The notes below the pieces were generated by a model. It was given only the letters and a program-made list of their open reading frames with translations, had not been told where the DNA came from and searched no databases. Below are positions 42,818-57,907 of a DNA stretch of 64,000 nucleotides, in pieces. Origin of the DNA: Ramlibacter sp. WS9 (lineage in GTDB: Bacteria; Pseudomonadota; Gammaproteobacteria; Burkholderiales; Burkholderiaceae_C); contig NZ_RKMB01000004.1 in the NCBI RefSeq assembly GCF_003797765.1, positions 248,001 through 312,000 of the forward strand. Reading direction: 5' to 3'. Positions within the stretch are counted from its first letter, which is position 1. Every line of letters begins with the position of its first letter. Both the position numbers and the translations under genes were made by a program.

Positions 42818-43693
42818 TCATTTGCCGAGCATTTGGATGATCGAGGAAAAGTCCAGGCGGCCTCGGCCCGCGGCGCAGTGCATGGCATAGACAGAACTCG
42901 CCGCGGCGCCAAGCAAGGCGGGCGAGCCGCTTGCGATGGCCGCCTGCTCGGCCAGGCGCAAGTCCTTCAGCATCAGCTCCGACGCGAAGCCGCCTTCGTA
43001 GCCGCGGTTGGACGGCGCACTCGGCACCAGGCCCGGTTCCGGTGAATAGCTGGTCAGTGCCCAGCACTGACCGGACGACGTCGAGGCGATCTCGAAGAAC
43101 TTGCGGGTATCGAGACCCAGGCGCTTCGCGAGGTGAAGCGCCTCGGACACGGCCAGCATCGAGATGCCGGCCAGCATGTTGTTGCAGATCTTCGCGGCCT
43201 GGCCGGCGCCGGCGGGCCCGGCGTGGATCAGGTTCTTGCCCATCGCTTGCAGGATGGGCTGGGCACGCTCGAAAGCGGTTTCGCTGCCACCGACCATGAA
43301 CGTGAGCGTACCCGCCGCGGCGCCGCCGACGCCGCCGGAGACGGGTGCATCGAGCGTCGCGAGGCCCCGCTCCTGCAGGGTCTTGTGAAACACCGCGCAG
43401 GATGCGATGTCGATCGTCGAGCAGTCGATCACCAGCGCATCCGCCCGGATCGGCAGCGGCTCGCTCGCAAGGACCTTGATGACATGGCTGCCGCTGGGCA
43501 GCATCGTGACGACGAAGTCCGCGTCCTGCACGGTCTGGGCGACCGAACCTCGCGGCGACATGCCTTCCGCTGCGGCGCGCTCCAGCGCATTGGCGCTGGT
43601 GTCGAAGCAGCGCACATCGTGCCCCGCCTGCCTGAGCCGGGAGGCCATGGGGAAACCCATGTTTCCCAGGCCGATGAAACCGATGACAGCCAT
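42818..43693 (-). CDS. Beta-hydroxyacid dehydrogenase (3-hydroxyisobutyrate/tartronate-semialdehyde reductase family)
   Basis: 291 residues. The NAD(P) motif is IGFIGLGNMGFPMASRL (4-20), the substrate motif DAPVSGGVGGAAAGTL (115-130), and the catalytic Lys is K168 (AAKICNNML). These enzymes interconvert a beta-hydroxy acid and its semialdehyde. An aldehyde dehydrogenase gene precedes it by 11 bases, so the two may act in sequence on one carbon skeleton. The substrate is not assigned. Confidence 0.87.
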   Translation of the reverse strand: MAVIGFIGLGNMGFPMASRLRQAGHDVRCFDTSANALERAAAEGMSPRGSVAQTVQDADFVVTMLPSGSHVIKVLASEPLPIRADALVIDCSTIDIASCAVFHKTLQERGLATLDAPVSGGVGGAAAGTLTFMVGGSETAFERAQPILQAMGKNLIHAGPAGAGQAAKICNNMLAGISMLAVSEALHLAKRLGLDTRKFFEIASTSSGQCWALTSYSPEPGLVPSAPSNRGYEGGFASELMLKDLRLAEQAAIASGSPALLGAAASSVYAMHCAAGRGRLDFSSIIQMLGK

Positions 43694-43704
43694 GGATGTC
43701 TCCT

Positions 43705-45204
43705 TCAGGTCATGTTGAAGATGATGGTTTTCTTGTGCGTGAAATGGTCGAGCATCGCCTCGAGCGAAGCCTCACGGCCCAGGCCCGACTGCTTGACGCC
43801 GCCGTAGGACAGGCCCGGCTGCACCACGATGTTCTGGTTGACCTGCACGAAGCCCGCTTGCAGGCGCCGCGTGGCGTCCAGCGCCGTCTTCAGGTTCTGC
43901 GTCCAGATGGTCGCGGCCAGACCGAAGACGCTGTCGTTGGCCATGGCCAATGCTTCCTCGTAGTTCGAGAAGCGGATCACGCAGGTGACGGGACCGAAGA
44001 TCTCCTCGCGGGCCAGGCGGCTCGTGTTGTCGAGGCCGGTGAAGATCACCGGCCGCACGAACAGGCCCTTGCGAAGTGTCTCGTCGTCCGGAAGCTGCGA
44101 GCATTCCAGCGCTTTGGCGCCCGGTACGCTCCGCCCGGCTTCGATGTAGCCGAGGACCTTGTCCAGTTGCCCGCGCGAGATGATGGTGCCGATGTCCGTT
44201 GCCTCGTCGAGCGGGTCGCCCATCTTCATGGCGTCGACCTTGGCCTTGAGGGCCGCGACGAATTCGTCGTGCACCTTCTCGTGCACGAGGATGCGGCTGG
44301 CTGCCGTGCAGCTCTGTCCCTGGCGCGTGAAGCGCATGCCGCTCACCGCGCCGGCGACGGCCTTCGGTATGTCGGCGTCGTCCATCACGATCATCGGGCT
44401 CTTGCCGCCGAGTTCCAGCGTCACCGGAATCAGCTTCTCGCCGGCCGTGCGGGCCACGATCCTGCCGGTTTCCACCGAGCCGGTGAAGGTCACCTTTCCG
44501 ACTGAAGGATGAGCAACCAGCGGGGCTCCGCATTCGGGACCGAACCCCGACACGATGTTGAGCACGCCGGGTGGAAGTTTCTGGTTGAGGATCTGGCAGA
44601 CCCGCAGCACGGCCAGCGGCGCTTCCTCGGCCGACTTCACGACGACGGTGTTGCCCGCGACCAGCGCCGGCGCGATCTTCAGCGCCATCAGCATCATGGG
44701 TGCGTTCCACGGAATGATGACGCCGACCACCCCGATCGGTTCGCGCTGCGTCAGCGTCAGCATGTCGGGGTTGAAGGGAACGGTTTCGCCTTTCAGCTCC
44801 GACGCCAGCCCGCCATAGAACTGCAGCGCATCGGCGACGACCGAGGCTTCGACCCGGCTCTCGGTGCGCAGCGCTTTGCCGGTCTCCAGGGCCACCAAGC
44901 GGCCAAGCTCCTCCACGTGGTCGGAGAGCAGTCGTGAGCATTCCGCGATCAAGGCGCCGCGCTTGCGCGCCGGCATCGCCGCCCATGCAGGCTGGGCACG
45001 GGCAGCCGCTTCAACCGCGCGCTCGACGTCGCGCGCATCGCTCTCGGCGGCATGGCCGATCTCTCGCCCGGTCGCCGGGTTCACGACCGGAAAGCTCTTT
45101 CCCGAGATCGAATTGGTGAGTGCGCCATCAACGAGGTTGAGGCCGCTGAGGGACCGCGCCAGGCGGTGCGGGTCGGTGTCGGGTAACAGGCTCTGCTCGC
45201 TCAT
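43705..45204 (-). CDS. NAD(P)-dependent aldehyde dehydrogenase
   Basis: 499 residues from the ATG at 45204; the longer open frame overlaps the sulfatase. Catalytic Glu264 (TLELGGKSP) and Cys299 (RQGQSCTAASR) are both present, with IPWNAPMMLMALKIAPAL and TFTGSVETGR as cofactor motifs. It oxidises an aldehyde to an acid. Beside a choline-sulfatase-like gene a betaine-aldehyde role comes to mind, but the usual bet partners (choline dehydrogenase, BetI) are absent, so this is not assigned. Confidence 0.87.
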   Translation of the reverse strand: MSEQSLLPDTDPHRLARSLSGLNLVDGALTNSISGKSFPVVNPATGREIGHAAESDARDVERAVEAAARAQPAWAAMPARKRGALIAECSRLLSDHVEELGRLVALETGKALRTESRVEASVVADALQFYGGLASELKGETVPFNPDMLTLTQREPIGVVGVIIPWNAPMMLMALKIAPALVAGNTVVVKSAEEAPLAVLRVCQILNQKLPPGVLNIVSGFGPECGAPLVAHPSVGKVTFTGSVETGRIVARTAGEKLIPVTLELGGKSPMIVMDDADIPKAVAGAVSGMRFTRQGQSCTAASRILVHEKVHDEFVAALKAKVDAMKMGDPLDEATDIGTIISRGQLDKVLGYIEAGRSVPGAKALECSQLPDDETLRKGLFVRPVIFTGLDNTSRLAREEIFGPVTCVIRFSNYEEALAMANDSVFGLAATIWTQNLKTALDATRRLQAGFVQVNQNIVVQPGLSYGGVKQSGLGREASLEAMLDHFTHKKTIIFNMT

Positions 45205-45218
45205 TTGTGCTGCTCCTT

Positions 45219-46748
45219 TCATTTCACCGTGGACGGCGATGCCACAGGCGGCCAACGCTTCTTGACCTTGATCACGCGGGCGCTGCCGCGCCGCACGAAG
45301 CGGCGCGTGTCGTCGACAGTTGCCTGGTAGTCCCATACGGGTTGCAGCGCATCCGGCAACGCGTTGATGAACTTGCGCCGGGCCTGGCTCTTGATCACCT
45401 CGGTCTTGATGGTCTCCGGATCCCAGCGCGCGAGCACGCGAGCCTTGAGATCGTCGAGCACCTGTGGCTGCTGCTTCGCGATGTTGACCAGCTCGTTCGG
45501 GTCTTCCTGCATGTCGAACAGCTGGTCCGGGTGCCCGTGCGTGTACACGTACTTGTAGCGACCTCGGCGCAGCATGCAACAAGGCCCCGTTACCCCTTCG
45601 GCCGTGTATTCGGCAAACGCCTCCGGCTGGCCGGGTTCGTCGCCGGTGGCGATCAGCGGCGCCAGGCTTCGGCCATCGATGGGCTCCACCCATTGCGGGG
45701 GCGAACCGCCGGTGGCGAAGTCGACGAGAGTCGGCAGCAGGTCCACGTGCGAAACCGGTTGGGCGATACGGCGCTGCTTTTCCTGTTGCGGGTGGTGGAT
45801 CAAGAGCGGCACCTTGCACGACCAGTCGAAGAACACGCGCTTGAACCACATGCCCCGCTCGCCGAGCATGTCGCCGTGGTCAGAAGTGAACACGACGATG
45901 GTGTTGTCGTCGAAGCCGGTGCGCTTCAACGTCTCGAGCAGGTGACCGACCTTGTCGTCGATGTAGCTGACCATGGCGTAGTACGCGTGGCGGGCGCGCC
46001 GGATTTGCTCGTCGGTGGCACCCTGCTTGTCCAGGCCGTGCGAGTACTGCACCCACTGGCTCAGCTTGTCGCGCTCTTCCATCGGCATGTCGCCCACGAT
46101 GGGCAGGTTGATCTCTTCCGGCGAATAGCGGTCCAGGTACTCGGGCGGGATGTGATACGGCGGATGCGGATGCGTGTACGAGACGCACATGAAGAACGGC
46201 TGCTCGTCTTCACGCGCGAGGTCATAGAGGCGCTGGATGGCCTTGGCTTCGACTTCCTCATCGAAGTCGAGCTGCAGGCTGCGGAAGCACGACCCGCTCT
46301 CGTCCACGGTGCTCAGGTTGTGGCCCGGCGAGTAGAAGCTGAACTCGCCCTCCGCCCAGTCCGCCACCCAGCCGAAGTCGGCCGGGTAGATGTCGGTGGT
46401 GAGCCGCTCTTCGAATCCGTGCTTCTGGTCCGGCCCGACGAAGTGCATCTTGCCGCTGAGGATGGTCTTGTAGCCCTGCTGCGCGAGGTAGTACGGCAGC
46501 GTCGGCGTGGCCGCCTGGAATTCGCAGGCGTTGTCGAACGCGCCGATGCGTGTCGCGAACTGGCCGGCGAGCAGCGAGAAACGCGCGGGCGCGCACAACG
46601 GGAAGTTGCAGTACGCGTTGTCGAAGACGGCCGATCGCTCGGCGAGCGCCTGGAGGTGCGGCGCCTTCAGCGCGGGGTTGCCGTGGAACGGCAGCACCGG
46701 CGCCGAGAGCTGGTCCGCCATGATGAAAAGGATGTTGGGTTTCCGCAT
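45219..46748 (-). CDS. betC: Type I sulfatase, choline-sulfatase-like
   Basis: 509 residues from the ATG at 46748 (MRKPNILFIMADQ), preceded by aaggag; a start six codons upstream is less likely. The sulfatase signature CAPAR (C52 to R56) supplies the Cys that is converted to formylglycine. Metal ligands are in FIMADQ and TSDHGDMLGERG. The C-terminal region (ALQPVWDYQATVDDTRRFVR) resembles choline sulfatases, which release sulfate and choline from choline-O-sulfate. There is no signal peptide, fitting cytoplasmic choline sulfatase. The partners differ from a standard bet operon, so another sulfate ester is possible. Confidence 0.8.
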   Translation of the reverse strand: MRKPNILFIMADQLSAPVLPFHGNPALKAPHLQALAERSAVFDNAYCNFPLCAPARFSLLAGQFATRIGAFDNACEFQAATPTLPYYLAQQGYKTILSGKMHFVGPDQKHGFEERLTTDIYPADFGWVADWAEGEFSFYSPGHNLSTVDESGSCFRSLQLDFDEEVEAKAIQRLYDLAREDEQPFFMCVSYTHPHPPYHIPPEYLDRYSPEEINLPIVGDMPMEERDKLSQWVQYSHGLDKQGATDEQIRRARHAYYAMVSYIDDKVGHLLETLKRTGFDDNTIVVFTSDHGDMLGERGMWFKRVFFDWSCKVPLLIHHPQQEKQRRIAQPVSHVDLLPTLVDFATGGSPPQWVEPIDGRSLAPLIATGDEPGQPEAFAEYTAEGVTGPCCMLRRGRYKYVYTHGHPDQLFDMQEDPNELVNIAKQQPQVLDDLKARVLARWDPETIKTEVIKSQARRKFINALPDALQPVWDYQATVDDTRRFVRRGSARVIKVKKRWPPVASPSTVK

Positions 46749-46782
46749 GTGGCTCCTTGATTGCACAATGGTTGCATTTCCG

Positions 46783-46792
46783 TTGTATGCAA
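46783..46792. promoter_or_regulatory. TTGTATGCAA, candidate GntR/FCD operator
   Basis: A near palindrome of the TTGTATACAA type used by many FCD-domain GntR regulators. It lies between the divergent sulfatase and CoA-transferase operons, in a stretch with further TTGCA copies at 46761-46765 and 46772-46776. Confidence 0.45.
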
Positions 46793-46842
46793 TATAGACT
46801 GCGATCCTGCGTTTGGCAAGCCGTCCCCAGGAGAACCCCTAG

Positions 46843-48063
46843 ATGAACCCCGAAACCCTGCCGCTCGCCGGCATCCGCGTTCTGGACCTCACCCGCGCCC
46901 TGGCCGGGCCCTTCTGCACCATGATCCTGGGCGACCTCGGCGCCGATGTGATCAAGGTCGAGCCGACGGGGGGCGACATGATCCGCCAGTGGGGCCCGTT
47001 CGATCGCGGAACGAGCGCCTATTACCTCAGCGGCAACCGCAACAAGCGCGGCATTGCCGTGAACTTCCGCGACCCGCGTGCGCTCGACATGCTGAGAAGC
47101 CTGGCTGTGCAGTGCGATGTCGTCGCAGAAAACTTCCGGCCGGGCGCAGTGGAGGCCATGGGTCTCGGCTATGAGGCATTGGCCGAGTTGAACCCGCGGC
47201 TCATCTATGCAAGCGTCACCGGCTTCGGGCGAACCGGCCCTGCGGGCGAACGTCCCGGCTTCGACCAGATCGCGCAGGGCTATTCAGGCTTGATGAGCGT
47301 CACAGGAACGCCCGAATCGGGACCGGTGCGGGTGGGAGTTGCCATCGGCGACCAGACTGCCGGCATGTGGTGCGCCATTGGTGTGCTGGCCGCGGTTGCG
47401 CAGCGCAACGCGAGCGGCAAGGGGCGGCGGGTCGAGACCTCGCTGCTGTCCTCCCTCGTCGGGCTCATGAGCGTGCAGGCCCAGCGCTACCTGAGCCTGG
47501 ACGAAGTGCCGGGCCTTGCGGGGAATACGCACCCCGTCATCTCTCCTTATGGTGTCTTCCAGACCGCCGACGGGCCTTTGAACATTGCGCCGGCCACCAC
47601 CGAAATGTGGAAGCGCTTGTGCGATGTGCTGGGGCTTGCAGGCCTGGTCGAAGATGCGCGCTATGCGACGAACGCACTGCGGATCGAGCGGCGGGCGGAG
47701 TTGAAGGAAATCCTCGAAGCGCGCCTGCGAGAACGCACACGCCGCGAGTGGACCGGGTTGTTCCTGGCCGCGGACATCCCGGCGGGGCCGATCAACACAC
47801 TGGCCGACGTGTTTGCCGATGAGCAGGTCATCCACTGCAAACTGGTCGAGGAAGCCGAGCACGCCGAGCTCGGCCGCATCCGCCAGGTGGGGTCTCCCAT
47901 CTCCTTCGACGGCGTCCAAGGCGAATCCATTCGCCGCGCGCCCCCGGTGCTGGGTGAACACACCTTCGAGGTGCTGCGTGAACTCGGCTTCTCCGACTCG
48001 GACCTGAAGGCGCTTGCTCGCGACGGCGTCATCGTGCAGCACCGCCGCGAACAGCAGCCATGA
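46843..48063 (+). CDS. CaiB/BaiF family (class III) CoA-transferase
   Basis: 406 residues from the ATG at 46843 with caggaga upstream. The family pattern is complete: GIRVLDLTRALAGPFCTMIL at the start, LGADVIKVEPTGGD, RNKRGIAVNFRDP, and the catalytic Asp170 in VGVAIGDQTAG. It moves CoA between carboxylic acids, for example from succinyl- or acetyl-CoA. Its gene overlaps the crotonase gene (ATGA), so an acid is likely activated and then acted on by the crotonase. Confidence 0.9.
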   Translation: MNPETLPLAGIRVLDLTRALAGPFCTMILGDLGADVIKVEPTGGDMIRQWGPFDRGTSAYYLSGNRNKRGIAVNFRDPRALDMLRSLAVQCDVVAENFRPGAVEAMGLGYEALAELNPRLIYASVTGFGRTGPAGERPGFDQIAQGYSGLMSVTGTPESGPVRVGVAIGDQTAGMWCAIGVLAAVAQRNASGKGRRVETSLLSSLVGLMSVQAQRYLSLDEVPGLAGNTHPVISPYGVFQTADGPLNIAPATTEMWKRLCDVLGLAGLVEDARYATNALRIERRAELKEILEARLRERTRREWTGLFLAADIPAGPINTLADVFADEQVIHCKLVEEAEHAELGRIRQVGSPISFDGVQGESIRRAPPVLGEHTFEVLRELGFSDSDLKALARDGVIVQHRREQQP

Positions 48064-48794
48064 ATTCCGGATCCAGCCCGACCCTGGAAGTCGCCGACCA
48101 GGTGGCGACCGTCACGCTGCGACGCCCCCACCATCACAACCGGATCGATCCCGACGACCCGGCCGTGCTGTTGCGCCACATCGAGACGGTGAGAAGCGAC
48201 GCTTCCATCCGGCTCCTCGTGATCACCGGCGAAGGCGAGAGAACCTTCTGCTCCGGCTACACGCTCGCCCGGATCGGCACGCACCTGGACCGAACGCTCG
48301 AGGACATGCTCGACGCGCTGGAATCGCTTGAGATCCCCACGTTGTGCGCCATGAATGGCAGCGCGTACGGCGGCGGCACCGACTTCGCGCTCGCCTGCGA
48401 CTTTCGCATCGGGGTGCGCGGCTGCAAGCTGTTCATGCCGGCCGCGCGGTTCGGGCTGCACTACTACCCGGGGGGCCTGCGGCGATTCGTCTCACGGCTG
48501 GGTTCCACCACGGCCAAGAAGATCTTCCTGACATCCATGACACTGGAAAGCGATGAGTTGCTTCGGATCGGCTTTCTTACCGACCTGGTCGAGCGCGAGG
48601 GGATGCAAGCCAGGATAGCTGCCTACCGGGAGGGCCTTTTGCGCTGCGAGCCCAAGGCCGTGAGTTCAATGAAGCGGCACATCGACGCCATCGTGGCCGG
48701 CGGCTGGACCGAGGAGATGGGCCGCGCGGCGTACGAAGCCTCGCTGCAGTCGCCGGAGACCTCGCAGCGGCTGGCGGAGCTGGTCGCGAAGTAG
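48060..48794 (+). CDS. Crotonase-superfamily protein lacking both classic catalytic glutamates
   Basis: 244 residues. CoA/oxyanion motifs are FCSGYTLARIG (63-73) and MNGSAYGGGTDFALACD (98-114). The positions of the two catalytic glutamates of enoyl-CoA hydratase hold D108 and A129, so a simple hydratase is unlikely. Dehalogenase, isomerase, hydrolase or decarboxylase chemistry is possible. It is translationally coupled to the CoA-transferase. Confidence 0.8.
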   Translation: MNSGSSPTLEVADQVATVTLRRPHHHNRIDPDDPAVLLRHIETVRSDASIRLLVITGEGERTFCSGYTLARIGTHLDRTLEDMLDALESLEIPTLCAMNGSAYGGGTDFALACDFRIGVRGCKLFMPAARFGLHYYPGGLRRFVSRLGSTTAKKIFLTSMTLESDELLRIGFLTDLVEREGMQARIAAYREGLLRCEPKAVSSMKRHIDAIVAGGWTEEMGRAAYEASLQSPETSQRLAELVAK

Positions 48795-48898
48795 CGCCGG
48801 CGCGCCCCCCGTAAGCAAAACGCCTAAGCCGGATAAGCAGATTTCGCAAAGTCGGGCGATCCTGCGATGATTTCATTGGCCCAGACTTCCTGGCCCCG

Positions 48899-54352
<5,454 letters not shown>

Positions 54353-54364
54353 CAGGGCGAAGGA

Positions 54365-55078
<714 letters not shown>

Positions 55079-55088
55079 TTGTCCTTTC

Positions 55089-55835
55089 TCACAGCGCTTC
55101 TTCGCCCAGGTACACGGCGCGCACCTCGGGGTGGTTGCGGATCTCGTCGGGCGTACCGGTGAACATCACCTTCCCGTAGACCAGCACGCTGATGCGGTCG
55201 GCCAATGCGAACACGGCGTCCATATCGTGTTCCACGAGCAGGATGGTGTAGCGGCCCTTCAGCCCCTTGAGCAGAGCGATGACTGCCGCCGACTCTTGCG
55301 CGCTCATGCCCGCCATCGGCTCGTCGAGCAGCAGGAAGGCGGGCTGCGCGGCCAATGCCATCGCCAGTTCCAGCTGGCGCCGCTCGCCGTAGCCCAGCTC
55401 GCCCGCCGGGACATGCGCGCGATGCGCGAGTCCCGCTGCGCTCAGCGCTTCGTCGGCTGCGGTTCGCGCTTTGGCGTTGCCGAGCATCGGCTGCCAGAAG
55501 CGCCAGGCATGCTGGCGTGCGCCCAGCGCGGCGAGTGCGGCGTTTTCGAGCACGCTGAAATCCTCGAAAATCGAGGTGATCTGGTAGGAGCGCAAGAGAC
55601 CCTGCCGCGCGCGTTCGTGCACGGGCAAAGCCGTGACGTCGGCGCCGCCGAAGCGGATCGTTCCTGCGTCGGAAGCGAGCTCGCCGCTCAGCTGATTGAT
55701 GAGGGTGGTTTTGCCCGCACCGTTGGGCCCGATGACGGCATGCAGTTCGCCACGCGCGATGTCGAGCGAGACGTTGTCGGTGACAAGCAGGCCGCCGTAG
55801 CGTTTGACGAGGTTGTGCGTTTTCAGGGGGGTCAT
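55089..55835 (-). CDS. livG: Branched-chain-type ABC transporter ATPase LivG
   Basis: 248 residues from the ATG at 55835. Walker A is canonical (IGPNGAGKTT), the signature is LGYGERRQLELAMAL and Walker B FLLLDEPMAGM; the switch His is in LVEHDMD. The first codons overlap the stop of LivM. It is the intact ATPase of the LivF/LivG pair and probably provides the main hydrolysis site. Confidence 0.9.
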   Translation of the reverse strand: MTPLKTHNLVKRYGGLLVTDNVSLDIARGELHAVIGPNGAGKTTLINQLSGELASDAGTIRFGGADVTALPVHERARQGLLRSYQITSIFEDFSVLENAALAALGARQHAWRFWQPMLGNAKARTAADEALSAAGLAHRAHVPAGELGYGERRQLELAMALAAQPAFLLLDEPMAGMSAQESAAVIALLKGLKGRYTILLVEHDMDAVFALADRISVLVYGKVMFTGTPDEIRNHPEVRAVYLGEEAL

Positions 55836-56884
55836 GGTATTGCTCCCTCCCCCGCTGGGGGAGGGTCTCCGGGGTCCCCAAGAAAAGGCTTCGACCTTTT
55901 CTTGGGGTGGAAGTGGGGCTGGGGGCTGGTGGCGCGCTTGGGAAATGCGACATCCAGGAGCCCGGCCAGACCGCGCTTCCCCGCCAACGCCATCAGCACG
56001 ATCAGCGGCCCGAACACCACCATCCAATGCTCCGTGAATCCCTTCAGGACTTCCTCCAGCCCCAGGAAGACGAGCGCGCCCAGCAACGGCCCGAACACCG
56101 TGCCGATGCCGCCCAGCACCACCATCACGATCAGCTCGCCCGACACCGCCCAGGCCAGCGTGCTGGGCGACGCGAAGGCGTTGAGATTGGCCAGCAGCAT
56201 CCCGGCCACCCCGCAGACCATGCCGGAGACCGTGTAGGCCACGAGCTGGTAGCGCCGCGCCGGCAAACCGATGGCGTTGACGCGGCGAGCATTCTGCTGC
56301 GCACCACGCAGGGCCATGCCAAAGGGCGCGACACGCAAACGGGCCATCCACCAGGTGACCAGCAACAGCACCACGAATGACGCGCCGTACACCGCCAGCG
56401 GCGAACCCAGGTTCAGCGGCCCGAAGCGGCTGGTGTGGCCCACGGGCAGACCGTCGTCACCGCCGAAGTTCTTCAGGCTCACGAAGAGGAAGTAGCCCAT
56501 CTGCGCGAAGGCCAGCGTGATCATGATGAAGGCGATGCCCGAGGTGCGCAGGCTGATCATGCCGGTCAACAGCGCCGCCGCGCCGCTCGCGGCCAGGCAC
56601 AGCGCGAGGTGGAGCCAGCCGTTGCCGATCTCGAAGAACGAAGGCAGTGCCACGGCATAAGCGCCGATACCGAGGAACAGGGCGTGGCCGAAGCTCACCA
56701 GGCCGCCGTAACCCAGCACGAGATTGAGGGCACTGGCCGCGATGGCGTAGATGATGATGCGCGCGAAAAACGCGATCCAGAACGGCTGCCCCACCGCCGT
56801 CGCGATGAGCGGCACGAGCGCCAGACCCGCCAACAGCAGCAGCGGCACCAGCGTGGCCGGTCGCAGGAGATTGGATGTCGTCAT
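55832..56884 (-). CDS. livM: Branched-chain-type ABC transporter permease LivM with repeat-encoded tail
   Basis: 350 residues from the ATG at 56884, with ggtga 5 bases upstream; a GTG at 56893 overlapping the livH stop is the alternative. About nine to ten membrane segments; LVLGYGGLVSFGHALFLGIG and VMVVLGGIGTVFGPLLGAL are LivM signatures. After the last membrane segment the final 30 or so residues (HFHPKKRSKPFLGDPGDPPP) are encoded by a hairpin repeat, so the natural stop was probably lost and replaced. Such a tail is unlikely to be part of the transporter mechanism. Confidence 0.88.
   Translation of the reverse strand: MTTSNLLRPATLVPLLLLAGLALVPLIATAVGQPFWIAFFARIIIYAIAASALNLVLGYGGLVSFGHALFLGIGAYAVALPSFFEIGNGWLHLALCLAASGAAALLTGMISLRTSGIAFIMITLAFAQMGYFLFVSLKNFGGDDGLPVGHTSRFGPLNLGSPLAVYGASFVVLLLVTWWMARLRVAPFGMALRGAQQNARRVNAIGLPARRYQLVAYTVSGMVCGVAGMLLANLNAFASPSTLAWAVSGELIVMVVLGGIGTVFGPLLGALVFLGLEEVLKGFTEHWMVVFGPLIVLMALAGKRGLAGLLDVAFPKRATSPQPHFHPKKRSKPFLGDPGDPPPAGEGAIP
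55845..55907. repeat. Double hairpin inside the livM 3' end
   Basis: Two perfect stems follow each other: a 9-bp stem ccctccccc/ggggaggg-type at 55845-55853 and 55857-55865 (loop gct), and a 13-bp stem ccccaagaaaagg at 55876-55888 pairing with 55895-55907 (6-base loop). They encode the odd Pro-rich C-terminal tail of LivM. Similar G/C hairpins are common in Comamonadaceae intergenic DNA, so this looks like an inserted repeat. Confidence 0.7.
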
Positions 56885-56889
56885 TGGGC

Positions 56890-57810
56890 TCACCCCCGCT
56901 TCGCGGGAAACAGGCCCTGTGGCCGGCAGGCCAGCACCACGGCCATCAACAGGTACACGCTCATCGACGCCAGAGCAGGCCCGGCGGCATCCGCCACCGA
57001 GCGCTCCGCCATCTGGCGCAGCAGCATGGGCAGGAATGCGCGGCCCAACGTGTCGACCAGGCCCACGATCAGCGCGGCGTAGAAGGCGCCGCTCACCGAA
57101 CCAATGCCACCGATGACGATGACCACCAGGGTGGTGATCAGCACCGGCTCGCCCATGCCGGACTGCACGGAGAGAATCGGCGCCGCGATGGCACCGGCCA
57201 GCCCCGCCAGCATCGCGCCCACCGCGAACAGCATCGCGTTGAGCAGGCGAATGTTCACGCCCAGCGCCGCCACCATCTGCGGGTTCTGCGCGCCGGCGCG
57301 GATCAGCATGCCGATGCGCGTCTTGTGGATCAGCAGGTACGACCCCACGGCCACCAGCAGCCCCGCCCCGATGATCGCGAAACGGTACGACGGGTAGTTG
57401 AAACCGAGCAGGTTGACCGTGCCGGACAGCGCTTCGGGCACCTGCACGAAGTAAGGCTGCGGGCCCCAGACAATGCGGACCAGTTCGTTGAAGAACAGCA
57501 CCAGCCCGAAGGTGGCGAGCACATGGTCCAGGTGGTCGCGCCGGTAGAGCCGCGACACAACGACGACTTCGAGTGCGAGGCCGAGGACCAGCGCCGCGGC
57601 CGCCGCTGCCAGCAGCGCGAGCGCGAACGAACCCGTGGCAGCGTAGGCAATGGCTGCCGCGTAAGCGCCCATCATGTACAGCGAGCCGTGCGCCAGGTTC
57701 ACGAAACTCATGATGCCGAACACCAGCGTCAGGCCCGCCGCCAGCAGGAACAGCAGCACGCCGTACTGAAGTCCGTTGAGCAATTGGGCGAACAAGAGTG
57801 TCATGCTCAT
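56890..57810 (-). CDS. livH: Branched-chain-type ABC transporter permease LivH
   Basis: 306 residues. The eight or so membrane segments and the motifs LLNGLQYGVLLFLLAAGLTL, GIMSFVNLAHGSLYMMGAY and VIVIGGIGSVSGAFYAALIV are those of LivH permeases. It starts at 57810 (or the second Met at 57804) after a 97-base repeat-containing gap from the binding-protein gene. With LivM it forms the membrane pore. Confidence 0.9.
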   Translation of the reverse strand: MSMTLLFAQLLNGLQYGVLLFLLAAGLTLVFGIMSFVNLAHGSLYMMGAYAAAIAYAATGSFALALLAAAAAALVLGLALEVVVVSRLYRRDHLDHVLATFGLVLFFNELVRIVWGPQPYFVQVPEALSGTVNLLGFNYPSYRFAIIGAGLLVAVGSYLLIHKTRIGMLIRAGAQNPQMVAALGVNIRLLNAMLFAVGAMLAGLAGAIAAPILSVQSGMGEPVLITTLVVIVIGGIGSVSGAFYAALIVGLVDTLGRAFLPMLLRQMAERSVADAAGPALASMSVYLLMAVVLACRPQGLFPAKRG

Positions 57811-57840
57811 GGTGCTGACCTTTCGGGGGACACCGCGGAA

Positions 57841-57895
57841 CCGGCTTTGCCGGGCCGCTGGTGTCGCCCCCTTGAGGGGGAGGCGCCGAAGGCGC
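57841..57895. repeat. Cluster of three small hairpins between binding-protein and livH genes
   Basis: Stems ccggc/gccgg (57841-57853), ccccc/ggggg (57867-57880) and gcgcc/ggcgc (57883-57895) follow one another. They fill the 97-base gap inside the salicylate operon. They could stabilise the upstream mRNA, raising binding-protein levels over permease, a common role for such stems (inference). Confidence 0.6.
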
Positions 57896-57907
57896 TTCGG
57901 GGGTGGG

